Below are positions 1-7,677 of a stretch of 64,000 bases of DNA, one piece after another. The first letter of the stretch is position 1. Every line of letters begins with the position of its first letter. Both the position numbers and the translations under genes were made by a program. The notes below the pieces were generated by a model, which saw nothing but the letters and a program-made list of their open reading frames with translations, had not been told where the DNA came from and made no database searches. This DNA comes from CATQHQ01 sp965243805 (GTDB lineage Bacteria > Gemmatimonadota > Gemmatimonadetes > Longimicrobiales > Gaopeijiaceae), in the NCBI GenBank assembly GCA_965243805.1, contig OZ251577.1, forward strand, positions 2,232,001-2,296,000, given 5' to 3'.

Positions 1-573
1 GCTGGGGCTGGCACGGCTGTGGCGGCCCAGCTTTCGGTGGGAGCGATTGCCGGGCTGAACCGGTCCACGGCCACGGGCAGCGGGTCTCTGGAAGCCGAAG
101 GGCGAACCGGCTTCATGCTCGGCGGAACCGCGACGATCCTCGTCAACGAAACGATCTCCCTTCGGCCCGAGCTCTACGTTTCCGGCAAGGGGTCGCGCTT
201 CCGCACCGGACCCCGCAGCATCGATTTCAGGACGATGGAAGCTTGGTCCGTGCAGCTGCCGCTTCTGGTCCAGCTTCACACGCGGCCTGGAGACTTGGTG
301 AGACCGCACCTCTTTGCGGGCATGTCGTTGGGCTTCTCGGTGGCGTGCCAGCTCGACGCGGGCGACTGCTCCCAGGAAGAGAGCCTGACTCGCGACCGAT
401 TGGAGGCCGGCGTCGTGGTGGGGGCCGAGATCGCGGTCGGCGAGGCCGCCCTAGGGGCGCGCTACGAGGCCGGGCTGGGACCGGCGGGGCAGTTCTCTTG
501 GGGAACCGACATCTTCCACGGCGTGCTTTCGCTCACTGCGCGTTATCAGATGTTTTCGCGGGGGCGAGGCTAG
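1..573 (+). CDS. outer-membrane beta-barrel protein, 5' end outside window
   Basis: The reading frame is open from base 1, and the first residues (AGAGTAVAAQ) look like the end of a signal peptide with a cleavage site before LSVG. The true start is therefore upstream, and the GTG at 19 is probably not the start. The remainder alternates polar and hydrophobic residues in short strands (LRPELYVSGKG, VQLPLLVQL, GARYEAGLG) and ends in an aromatic-rich strand (LTARYQMF). This is the pattern of small PorT/OmpA-like barrels of 8-10 strands. Its likely place is the outer membrane; its role is unknown. The stop TAG at 571-573 overlaps the stop of the convergent modC gene. The barrel call is inference from strand pattern only. 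Confidence 0.6.
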   Translation, partial: AGAGTAVAAQLSVGAIAGLNRSTATGSGSLEAEGRTGFMLGGTATILVNETISLRPELYVSGKGSRFRTGPRSIDFRTMEAWSVQLPLLVQLHTRPGDLVRPHLFAGMSLGFSVACQLDAGDCSQEESLTRDRLEAGVVVGAEIAVGEAALGARYEAGLGPAGQFSWGTDIFHGVLSLTARYQMFSRGRG

Positions 574-1388
574 CGACGGCTGGGTGGCGGCTCCGCGGAG
601 CTGGACGGCGGCTCCGCGAAGAAGCCGGCTACGAACTGGGTCGCGGGCGATGCCGCCAGCTCTGCTGGACGGCCGTGCTGCACAACCCTCCCCTCTTCCA
701 GCACGTAGACGACCGGCGAACCCAGGGCGCGCACGTCCCGAACGTCGTGGGTGACGACGATGGCGGGGCGCTTCCCCTTGGCCAAGTGGGCGGCCAAGTA
801 GTCGCCGCAGTTGCGACGGGCGGGCGTGTCCATGGCCGAGAGGGGCTCGTCGAGAAGGACGATCTCCGGGTTCGGCAACAGCGCCCGGGCCAGGGCGACT
901 CTCTGCCGCTCGCCGCCGGAGAGGGAGTCTGGCGAGCGGTCCGCCAAGTGAGCGCAACCCATCTCCTCCATCAGGGCGACCGCTGCCTGGTGCCGCTGGG
1001 TCCTGGCTGTGCGCCGGGTCAGCCCGAACGCCACATTCTCGGCGGCGGTGAGGTGCGGAAAGAGGCCGCACCCCTGGGGCAGGTAGCCAACCCGCCGGTG
1101 CTCGGGTGGCTGGTCGATCCCCTGATCCGAGTCGAAAAGCGTCCGACTGCCAATCCGCACGATGCCGGACGTGGGGCGGCAGGCGCCGCAGATTGCCCGC
1201 AGCAAGGTGGTCTTGCCCGCGCCGTTGGGGCCGGCCACCACGACGGGCGCCTCGTCGCCCTCCAGCTCGGCGACGAGTTCGAACGTGCCCGCATTGAGGC
1301 GCAGGTGGACTTGCCATGGGGTGGTGCGGTCTCTACGCCGTGTGGTAGGGCGGTCCCTCTGCCGCGTAGCTGGCGCCGTCCCCGTCAT
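570..1388 (-). CDS. modC: molybdate ABC transporter ATP-binding protein ModC, short form
   Basis: ATPase of the molybdate/tungstate importer. In the 272-aa protein, Walker A (GPNGAGKTT) is at about 53-61, the Q-loop (YLPQG) near 102-106, the ABC signature (LSGGE) at 156-160, Walker B (IVLLDEP) near 176-182, and the switch His in VVTHD near 210. The start ATG at 1388 overlaps the modB stop as ATGA, so translation is coupled. Most ModC proteins are about 350 aa with a C-terminal MOP/TOBE molybdate-binding domain. This one ends soon after the ATPase domain with a Pro/Ser-rich tail, so the MOP domain is absent. The first 25 residues are unusually Arg/Thr-rich. It is third in the operon regulator-modA-modB-modC. 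Substrate specificity rests on the neighbours. Confidence 0.88.
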   Translation of the reverse strand: MTGTAPATRQRDRPTTRRRDRTTPWQVHLRLNAGTFELVAELEGDEAPVVVAGPNGAGKTTLLRAICGACRPTSGIVRIGSRTLFDSDQGIDQPPEHRRVGYLPQGCGLFPHLTAAENVAFGLTRRTARTQRHQAAVALMEEMGCAHLADRSPDSLSGGERQRVALARALLPNPEIVLLDEPLSAMDTPARRNCGDYLAAHLAKGKRPAIVVTHDVRDVRALGSPVVYVLEEGRVVQHGRPAELAASPATQFVAGFFAEPPSSSAEPPPSRR

Positions 1389-2146
1389 CGTGCCGCCAAG
1401 CGTAGGGGGAGCAGTGCGAGGCCGCCCGCAGCGGCCAGCACCAGGGCCAGCGCAACCGCCGCTCGGGCGTCGGACTCCAGCGCGGTGTAGATCGCCAGCG
1501 GCATCGTCTGGGTCGTCCCGGGGAGATTGCCGGCGAAGAGCAAGGTGGCGCCGAACTCGCCCATCGCCCGCGCCCAGGAGAGCGCCGCTCCCGCCACGAC
1601 GCCCGGTGCCGCCAGCGGGAGCGCGACGCGGAAGAACGCGCTGAACGGCGAGTGGCCCAAGGTGCGGGCGACGATCAGCAGGTCCTCGTCCACCCGTCGG
1701 AAGGCGGCGGCCGCCGCCTGAACGTAGAACGGGGCGGACACGACGATCTGGGCCAGGACCACGGCCGTGGTGGTGAAGGGGATGCGGACGCCAGCGGACG
1801 CCAGCGCCGGGCCGAAGAGTCCGACGCGCCCGAAGGTCTCCAGCAGGGCGATTCCCATGACGGCGGGGGGGATCACGATCGGCAGGTCCACCAGCGACTC
1901 GGCCCAGCGCACCCGCTGGCGGGGCCGTGTGGCGATCCACCATGCGAGAGGAGTCCCCGCCGCCGTCACCACCACCAAGCTGACCGCCGTTGTGAGGGCG
2001 CTGAGCCGAAGGGCGGGGCCGAAGAGAGGGTGACGAACGCCGGCGAGCACGTCCGACGGCGACGATGCGCCAATCAGCGCGATCAGGGGAACCGCCAGCA
2101 ACGCCAGCATGGGCAACCCGGCCGCGAAGGCGAGCGGCCTCTTCAC
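1385..2146 (-). CDS. modB: molybdate ABC transporter permease ModB
   Basis: Inner-membrane permease of 253 aa with about five hydrophobic helices. The cytoplasmic coupling loop (EAA-like) is visible as GEFGATLLFAGNLPG near residues 195-210; MGEFGATL is characteristic of ModB/CysT-type permeases. The start is GTG at 2146, in the frame of MKRPLAF. No Shine-Dalgarno sequence is visible, because the upstream DNA is the 8-bp tandem repeat (each unit GTGAGCCC on this strand), which supplies several alternative GTG codons in other frames. It overlaps modC by four bases. It imports molybdate delivered by ModA. It follows modA closely, with modA's stop about 12 nt upstream inside the same repeat. Confidence 0.88.
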   Translation of the reverse strand: MKRPLAFAAGLPMLALLAVPLIALIGASSPSDVLAGVRHPLFGPALRLSALTTAVSLVVVTAAGTPLAWWIATRPRQRVRWAESLVDLPIVIPPAVMGIALLETFGRVGLFGPALASAGVRIPFTTTAVVLAQIVVSAPFYVQAAAAAFRRVDEDLLIVARTLGHSPFSAFFRVALPLAAPGVVAGAALSWARAMGEFGATLLFAGNLPGTTQTMPLAIYTALESDARAAVALALVLAAAGGLALLPLRLAAR

Positions 2147-2212
2147 GGGCTCACGGGCTCACGGGCTCACGGGCTCGCGGGCTCGCGGGCTCGCGGGCTC
2201 GCGGCCGGTGCT
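2144..2212. repeat. 8-bp tandem repeat across the modA/modB junction
   Basis: On the plus strand there are four copies of cacgggct (2144-2175), four copies of cgcgggct (2176-2207) and a partial copy. On the coding (minus) strand the first type reads GTGAGCCC, so each of those units holds an overlapping GTG and TGA. The array encodes the C-terminus of ModA (about EPASPRAREPVSP), contains its stop (2159-2161) and contains the modB start (2146). Eight is not a multiple of three, so gain or loss of one unit would change the frame of the ModA tail and the choice of modB start. Slippage is inference; only one allele is seen. Confidence 0.9.
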
Positions 2213-3037
2213 CTCGCGGTGGTTCTGGGTACCCGGTTGCGCCGCTCCGAAGCCTCGCCGGGCCAAGATCCCCTGGCCCTCGGGGGACCGCACGAAGCTG
2301 ATCCACGCTTCGGCGTCGGCCCGGTTGGCTGTCTCGGTAGCGGCAGCGATCCCGTACTCCGCCCGGACGCCCAAGGACGAGGGTACGGAAAGCGCTCGCA
2401 CTGCGGTGCCGCCGGCCAGTGCGTCGGTGCGGTAGACGATCGCGGCGTCGGCATCGCCGATCTCGACCCTGGCCCGTGCCAGCCGTGCGCTCGGCTCGTG
2501 GGAGACGACCCGCGCCAGCACCTCCGCCGCGAACGCCTCGCCGTAGTGGACCCCGGCCAGAGCCAGCGCCTTCCGTGCGTAGGTGCCCACCGGCACGGCG
2601 GCAGCGCCCACCACCAGTCGCTCCGCGGCGCGCAGGTCGCCAAGGGACTCGATGCGCGCCGGATTGTCCGACGGCACGATCACCGCCAGCTCGTTCGTCG
2701 CGAAGACCTGCGGCGAGGTCATCAGCCCCGCGTCTGCCAGTGCCTGCACATGGCCCAAGTCTGCCGACGCGAAGACGTGGGCTCGGGCGCCGTGCTCGAT
2801 CTGCAGCCGCAGGACTTGGCTGCCCGCGAACGCCAGGACCACATCCACATCTGCTCGGTGCCGCTCAAAGCGCGGAGCCAAGTCCTGAAACGCCTCCATC
2901 AGCGAAGACGCGGCGAAGACCGTCAACTCCCGACGGTCGCTGTCGGACGCGGGAGCGCTCTCGCCCCGGCAACTCCAAGCCGCAAGCGCGGGCGCCAGTG
3001 CCAGGAAGAGTGCCGCGGCGCGGGTTCGGCAGGTCAA
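2159..3037 (-). CDS. modA: molybdate ABC transporter substrate-binding lipoprotein ModA
   Basis: Periplasmic molybdate-binding protein of about 292 aa. The mature part begins ELTVFAASSLMEAFQDLAP, the classic ModA opening whose Ser residues bind the oxyanion. Later come FAGSQVLRLQI, FASAD and DADAAIVYRTDA, all family hallmarks. The signal peptide (ALFLALAPALAAWSC) ends in a Cys that could be lipidated, so it is probably a membrane-anchored lipoprotein. I place the start at TTG 3037, which overlaps the upstream regulator's stop as TTGA and has GGAGG about five bases upstream. There is no ATG or GTG between the stop and the signal peptide. The last residues are repeat-encoded and extend past the usual ModA C-terminus. 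Confidence 0.87.
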   Translation of the reverse strand: MTCRTRAAALFLALAPALAAWSCRGESAPASDSDRRELTVFAASSLMEAFQDLAPRFERHRADVDVVLAFAGSQVLRLQIEHGARAHVFASADLGHVQALADAGLMTSPQVFATNELAVIVPSDNPARIESLGDLRAAERLVVGAAAVPVGTYARKALALAGVHYGEAFAAEVLARVVSHEPSARLARARVEIGDADAAIVYRTDALAGGTAVRALSVPSSLGVRAEYGIAAATETANRADAEAWISFVRSPEGQGILARRGFGAAQPGTQNHRESTGREPASPRAREPVSP

Positions 3038-4221
3038 GCCACCTCCACCGTGGCGACTTGGCCGAGCATCGACACGTCGTAGCCGGGCAGGACGGCGGTC
3101 TCGGCGCGCAGCCCTGGGTCGTCCAGCACCTGGAGGAGGCGGGACACTGGAGGCCGGTCGGCCAGCTCGGCGGGAACCACCAAGTCGAAGCGCTCCTGCG
3201 TGATCGGCACGAAGTCCAGCCCCTCCGCGAGAGCCGCTGCTTCTATGGCGATGCCTGCGTCGGCCAGCCCCCGGCCCACCATCCAGGCGACTTCCTCGTG
3301 CCCCGCCGCCATCGGTCCCGTCCTCGCCGATTCGCATGCGTCCGCTCCGGCCCGCAACCGCCGGGTCAGCGCATCGGCCCCCGATCCCCTCTCCCTGCGA
3401 GTCAGTCGCACGCCTGGACGGAAGAGGTCTTCCCCGCCAGCGATCGCCAGCGGGTTGCCCGGTGCGACGACGATCCCCTGCCGCCACCGGGTCAGGTTCG
3501 CCACGAAGAGCTGGCGGCCAGGCAGCGCGCGCCGCACGCCGCGCAAGTTGGCCGTCTCGCCGCCGATGCCGGAAAGGTGCAGCCCGGCGACATGGACCAG
3601 CCCGGCCGCCAGCAGTTCCAGAGCCCGCCGATTGCCTGCGCGCAGCCACCGTACGCGAGCGTCCGAGTAGCGCCGGCTGGTCCAGTGGGCGACGGGTCCC
3701 AGCAGGGGGGCGCACCCGGCAACCAGCACGTTGCTCTCGAGCTCCCTGGGGCGCGTCAATGGCCGTACGACCGCGTGCAGGCGGTCCGTGGCGTCTGGCT
3801 CCGGCTCGAGCGGGGCCACGCTCGGAAGCACGATCCCGTCGGCGGCCGTCGCAGCGGCCGAAGGAAGCCGGTGGCCGACCCAACGTCCCGCGATCCGTCC
3901 CATGGCAACCCGCGTGCCGGGGGCGACCGTGGCAGTTGACTCGCCGGCTCGCGACCTGGGACCCGTCTCCGTACCCGTCTCTTCGGCGGCCCAGCGCACT
4001 CGGAGCCCCGGCGGAGCCGCCAGCTGGAAGAGGTCCTCCACGCCGCACCCCAGCGCATGAGCCAGCTGAAGTCCCAGGCGGGCGGAGGGAACGCTCCTCC
4101 CCGCCTCAATGGCCGCGACGCTCTGACGAGACACGCCGGCCAGATCGGCCAGCTCCTGCTGCGAGAAACCGAGGGCCTTCCGGTGACGCTTCAAGCGGTT
4201 GTCCACGCGGGACTTGGGCAT
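3034..4221 (-). CDS. XRE-family regulator with periplasmic-binding-like domain, probable mod operon regulator
   Basis: 395 aa. An XRE helix-turn-helix occupies about residues 8-65 (LGFSQQELADLAGVSRQSVAAIE). A Gly/Arg-rich linker follows, then a long domain at about 125-395 (VLVAGCAPLLGPV, NRRALELLAAGLVHVAGLH, GRGLADAGIAIEAAA) that resembles the periplasmic-binding-protein-like domains of HTH regulators that sense oxyanions. It is the first gene of the operon and overlaps modA by four bases. Established knowledge: such HTH-PBP fusions often sit beside mod genes. Inference: it senses molybdate or tungstate and controls the operon, probably from the divergent region 4222-4447. ATG 4221 is the first start in frame before the HTH. 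Confidence 0.78.
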   Translation of the reverse strand: MPKSRVDNRLKRHRKALGFSQQELADLAGVSRQSVAAIEAGRSVPSARLGLQLAHALGCGVEDLFQLAAPPGLRVRWAAEETGTETGPRSRAGESTATVAPGTRVAMGRIAGRWVGHRLPSAAATAADGIVLPSVAPLEPEPDATDRLHAVVRPLTRPRELESNVLVAGCAPLLGPVAHWTSRRYSDARVRWLRAGNRRALELLAAGLVHVAGLHLSGIGGETANLRGVRRALPGRQLFVANLTRWRQGIVVAPGNPLAIAGGEDLFRPGVRLTRRERGSGADALTRRLRAGADACESARTGPMAAGHEEVAWMVGRGLADAGIAIEAAALAEGLDFVPITQERFDLVVPAELADRPPVSRLLQVLDDPGLRAETAVLPGYDVSMLGQVATVEVA

Positions 4222-4447
4222 TGCTCCTGCTTCTCCCGTCGGCGAGCGAGACTTTAGTGGCGGGGGGGAACCCGAGGATCGCGCTACGATCGTCGAATGT
4301 CAAGTTTACATTACAATACGTCAAGAATTCTGGATATAGCACAGGGCTCGGAGGCGAATCTCCTTGTGTTCTCCCGCCTTCCAGCCCACCATGAACGGTG
4401 GGCGAGGCGCATAGCCCCGGCCGGGATCCCGCCACCCACCCCAAGAG
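4222..4447. promoter_or_regulatory. divergent intergenic region between mod regulator and ATPase
   Basis: 226 bp without a gene, starting with a G-rich run and containing a markedly AT-rich patch at about 4296-4340. On the minus strand TTGACA occurs near 4297-4303 and could be a -35 element for the mod operon. On the plus strand two TGTCAAG/CGTCAAG elements flank TTTACATTACAATA, a short direct-repeat arrangement that could be an operator. No convincing -10 elements were identified, so promoter roles are inference. Confidence 0.35.
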
Positions 4448-5671
4448 ATGACGCCCGAATCCAGCCCCTTCGTTCCGGGACGGATCGTTCCCATTGAGTT
4501 CTTCGTCGGACGCAGAGACGAGATCGAGCGGCTCCGCGGCATGGTTCGGGGCGCGAGCAAGGGACGGTTGGGAATCGGGTTCGTCACGGGGGAGCGGGGG
4601 ATCGGCAAGAGTTCCCTCGCCGGGTTCGTCCATTGGCTCGCCGAACAGGATGAAGAGGCCGTCGGATGCCATGTACCGCTGGGGGGAGTTTCCGATCTGG
4701 GCGGAATGCTGCGGACGACGTTCGACCGCCTGCTCAAAGACAGCATCGCACGGCCTTGGCACCAGCAGGTCCGGGACTTCCTGGGCGATCGCGTGCGCAA
4801 GGTGGGTCTCTTCGGCGCCACCCTCGAGCTCGACCTGCGGGACGGCGAGATCGCCTCGCTGGAGAGGAGCTTTGCGCACTCGATCCGCCAGCTGTTGAAC
4901 AGCATCGCCGAGGACAGGTCGCTCTTCCTCGTTCTTGACGACATCAACGGGCTGGCCCAATCCAGCCACTTCGCCAACTGGCTGAAGAGCGTGGTGGACG
5001 AAATCTCCCTGTCCCACGCGGAGACGCGGCTATGCGTTCTGCTGGTGGGCCTTGAAGAGAGGCGACGACAGCTCATCGAGCACCAACCGTCGCTGGCTCG
5101 CGTCTTCGAGCTCATCGACGTGGCTCCCTGGTCGAACGAGGAGGTCCGCGAGTTCTACCATAAGACGTTCCTGGGCGGCGGCGTGCAGGTGTCCGAATAC
5201 GACTTGAAGCTGTTGACCCTTTGGACTGGCGGTCTGCCGGTGCTGGCCCACGAGATCGGCGACGCGGTCTGGCGAACGGCTCCGGCCAAGACGTTGCAGC
5301 GTCAGGACGTCATCGGCGGCATCCGGCTGGCCGCGGAAGTGATCGGACGCAAGTTCCTAGAACCCCAGATCCTGGGCGCCATGAGGAGCGACCGCTACCT
5401 GTCGATCCTCCACGCGATCACCACCATGCCCAGCATGGCACGCGTCTCGAAACTGGCTGACCCGGGCGCGCAGTTCACGAGAGCGGAGGCCCGGAAGCGA
5501 CTCTCCGGGGAGGACCGGGAAGTGTTCGACCACTTTCTGCGTCGCATGAAGAAGCTTGGCGGGCTGGAGTCGGTCTCGTGGGTTCGCGGAGGGTACCGCT
5601 TCCCCAGCCTCCTTCACCTGCTGTACTTCAAGATCGTGTCCCAGCGCTTGGCGGGCTCCGGCTCGACGTAG
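4448..5671 (+). CDS. AAA/STAND-type ATPase with C-terminal winged-helix-like region
   Basis: 407 aa. The N-terminus PFVPGRIVPIEFFVGRRDEI is the entry motif of archaeal-type/ORC-like ATPases. Walker A is GERGIGKSS at about 50-58, Walker B LFLVLDDI near 160-167, and a sensor-like strand LCVLLVGLEERR lies near 195-206. The C-terminal third (DREVFDHFLRRMKKLGGLE, then a Gly-Tyr-Arg-Phe strand) looks like a winged helix. Such proteins act as stand-alone NTPase switches, often in defence or mobile contexts; the actual function is unknown. It is transcribed alone, away from the divergent mod operon and converging on GPP34. It shares its plan with the two ATPases at 24.9-28.7 kb but is not a close copy. 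ATG 4448 is chosen because the conserved N-terminus starts within 15 residues. Confidence 0.65.
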   Translation: MTPESSPFVPGRIVPIEFFVGRRDEIERLRGMVRGASKGRLGIGFVTGERGIGKSSLAGFVHWLAEQDEEAVGCHVPLGGVSDLGGMLRTTFDRLLKDSIARPWHQQVRDFLGDRVRKVGLFGATLELDLRDGEIASLERSFAHSIRQLLNSIAEDRSLFLVLDDINGLAQSSHFANWLKSVVDEISLSHAETRLCVLLVGLEERRRQLIEHQPSLARVFELIDVAPWSNEEVREFYHKTFLGGGVQVSEYDLKLLTLWTGGLPVLAHEIGDAVWRTAPAKTLQRQDVIGGIRLAAEVIGRKFLEPQILGAMRSDRYLSILHAITTMPSMARVSKLADPGAQFTRAEARKRLSGEDREVFDHFLRRMKKLGGLESVSWVRGGYRFPSLLHLLYFKIVSQRLAGSGST

Positions 5672-5705
5672 GCCGTCGTCTTCCGGCTGCCGGCGCGACG
5701 CCGAC

Positions 5706-6362
5706 CTAGCCGATGTAGGGCTGGGCGGCCCGGGCCAGCGCGACCTCGATGTTGCGGATCGCGGCGGTGACTGCGCGGCCGATCAGGTCCATCTTGCGCA
5801 CCAGGTCGATGCGGGGCTGGGCCATCTGGACTTCCCGCTTGGAGAGGAGCTCGGGGAAGATTCCGCAGGCGTCGGCGAGGCAGATGATCACCACGTCGCG
5901 GGGGTCCGGGATCACGTCGCTGAAGAGCACCTCCATGATCCGCAGCTTCACTTCCCGTTCGGCTTGGCCATCCACCATCGGATAGCGCCGGGACCGGAAG
6001 ACCCAGAGGAACCGTCCCTCCTCGAGCTCGATGATTCCCCTGTCCACCAGCCGGGCGATTGCGGTCTCGCGTATCTCGTCGGCTCGGCCAGCGACCCGCT
6101 CCACCCAGAAGTCGGCGCTTCGGCGTTCGTGGGCTCCGGCGATGTCGGCCAGCGTCGAGTCCAGAAGGTCGTCTCCCGTGGGACTCGAATCGACGAGGAT
6201 CAGGCTCTCCAGGTCCGTGTCGATCCGGTCCGCCAGCGCCAGGTCCATGAGCACGCCGCCAGCGAGGGCGTACTTGAGCGACCACTCGGGCACTCGGGTG
6301 AACTTCCCGTTCTCGTCGTGGAGGAGCAGCAGCATGATCTCTTCGGCAAATCGCAGCTTCAT
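5706..6362 (-). CDS. GPP34 (GOLPH3/Vps74-like) family protein
   Basis: 218 aa. The N-terminus LRFAEEIMLLLLHDENGKF matches the opening of the GPP34 family (eukaryotic GOLPH3 and bacterial homologues). The following helices (YALAGGVLMDLALADRIDTD, IAGAHERRSADFWVERVAG, IARLVDRGIIELEEGRFLW) fit its all-helical fold. Established knowledge: the eukaryotic members bind phosphatidylinositol-4-phosphate and glycosyltransferases at the Golgi; bacterial members are uncharacterised. A role at the inner face of the membrane is inference. Start ATG 6362 has AAGGACAGGA upstream. It is last in the run serine hydrolase, FAD oxidoreductase, GPP34, 13 bases after the previous stop. Confidence 0.82.
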   Translation of the reverse strand: MKLRFAEEIMLLLLHDENGKFTRVPEWSLKYALAGGVLMDLALADRIDTDLESLILVDSSPTGDDLLDSTLADIAGAHERRSADFWVERVAGRADEIRETAIARLVDRGIIELEEGRFLWVFRSRRYPMVDGQAEREVKLRIMEVLFSDVIPDPRDVVIICLADACGIFPELLSKREVQMAQPRIDLVRKMDLIGRAVTAAIRNIEVALARAAQPYIG

Positions 6363-6375
6363 GTCGGTCCTGTCC

Positions 6376-7677
6376 TTAGAAGATGTTGGCTTCCACCTGG
6401 GCGGCGCGGGCGCGGGCCGAGTCGCGGGCGTGGGTCGAGTCGCGGGCTTGGGCCGAACGGTCGCCTCCGTCCTGCGTCGCGGATGCTCCGAATCTAGCGT
6501 GATTGAAGGCGGAGATGTCCAGCGTGCGGGACTGGCCGTCGGCCGCCAGCTCCGAGACGGCCAAGCCCGTGGCGGGCGCGTGCATGATCCCATGGCCCGA
6601 GAATCCGCAAGCGTCGATCCATCGGTCGGCGCCCGGGTTGACGCCGATGACGGGGCTGTTGTCGGGGGTGACTTCGTAGTAGCCCCACCAGCTTCCCTTC
6701 CGGTCCACGCCCAGGTCCTCCCACCAGGGATAGCGCTCGACGCCGGTGAGCAGAACATGCTCCAGCCATCCCCAGTCGATCCCCTCGGTGAAGCCGCCGA
6801 CCTCGCCAGCACCGTTCTCGTGGGCGTCGTTCTCGTCTGCGTCGTTCTCGTGGGCGTCGAGGCCGAAGAGGATGCGGTCTCCTTCGCTTCGCAGGTAGAC
6901 GCCCGTGCCCAGGTCCACCGTCAGGGGATAGACCCGTTCGTCGGCGACGGGTGCGCTGAGGAATATCTGGATGCGCTTCGGGCGCACGGGAACGTCCAGC
7001 CCCGCCATCCGGCCCACCAAGCCGGACCACGCCCCGGCGGCGTTGACGATCCAGCCGCACGAGTGCGTTTCAATGGGCGAGCGGGCACGGGCGCCGGAGT
7101 CGGTTCGCGTTGTGTCCAGCCTCCAGCCGGTCCCCCCGGGTTCGGGGCGGATGCCCGCCACCGCGCTGTCGAAGCGGTACTCCACGCCGGCGGACTTGCC
7201 CAGGGCGACCCAGGCGTGGGTAGCCATGTGAGGGTCGATTACTCCGTCCCAAGAACCGTAGGTGGCGCCGCCCAGGCCGTCGGTGGCGATGGGGACGAAG
7301 CGTCGGGCGTCCTGCGGGTTCAGGACCTCCACCGGTGCGCCCATGCTCCGCTGCAGGGCGACGGACTCCAAGTGCTGCTCCCACCGCTCGGCGGGTGCCA
7401 GAAGGAGGTAGCCGATGTCGCGGTAGCCGATGTCGAAGCCGTGTCGTCGGTGGAACTCCCGGTAGACGGGGAGGGAGTGCATGGAGAGGGCGATGTTGGC
7501 TCGGGTCGTGAACTGAACTCGCACGCCGGCGGCGCTCTTGCCCGTGGAGCCCAGGGCCGGCGCAGACTCGCGCTCCAGCACGGTGACCCGGAGCCCTCGG
7601 ACGGCCAGGTGGTAGGCGCAGGACGCCCCGACGATCCCGGCGCCGACCACCACGATGTCGGGGTTGCGGGTGCTCAA
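6376..7677 (-). CDS. FAD-dependent oxidoreductase of the DAO/sarcosine oxidase type
   Basis: About 433 aa. The dinucleotide-binding motif VVVGAGIVGASCAYHLA is near residues 9-25, followed by an acidic strand end (VTVLERE). The DAO family pattern continues with GIRPEP and VNAAGAWSG in the middle and GVNPGADRWIDACGFSGHGIMHAPATG at the C-terminus, where FAD and substrate are contacted. It probably oxidises an amine or amino acid; the substrate is unknown. The proposed start is TTG 7677, overlapping the preceding stop as TTGA; no ATG or GTG lies before the FAD motif. Three 15-bp repeats encode an acidic insert near residue 280, and the C-terminus ends in an Ala/Arg/Asp repeat tail beyond the usual family end. 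Confidence 0.82.
   Translation of the reverse strand: MSTRNPDIVVVGAGIVGASCAYHLAVRGLRVTVLERESAPALGSTGKSAAGVRVQFTTRANIALSMHSLPVYREFHRRHGFDIGYRDIGYLLLAPAERWEQHLESVALQRSMGAPVEVLNPQDARRFVPIATDGLGGATYGSWDGVIDPHMATHAWVALGKSAGVEYRFDSAVAGIRPEPGGTGWRLDTTRTDSGARARSPIETHSCGWIVNAAGAWSGLVGRMAGLDVPVRPKRIQIFLSAPVADERVYPLTVDLGTGVYLRSEGDRILFGLDAHENDADENDAHENGAGEVGGFTEGIDWGWLEHVLLTGVERYPWWEDLGVDRKGSWWGYYEVTPDNSPVIGVNPGADRWIDACGFSGHGIMHAPATGLAVSELAADGQSRTLDISAFNHARFGASATQDGGDRSAQARDSTHARDSARARAAQVEANIF
6813..6857. repeat. 3 x 15-bp in-frame tandem repeat inside the FAD oxidoreductase gene
   Basis: Three units of cgttctcgtsygcgt type encode DAHEN-DADEN-DAHEN on the minus strand. The unit is five codons, so copy changes keep the frame. 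It lies between two conserved parts of the enzyme and is likely a surface loop. Confidence 0.85.

Noticed and set aside
2419..3939. 506-codon plus-strand frame opposite modA and the regulator
   Set aside because: Arg/Pro-rich shadow; the minus strand encodes recognised proteins.
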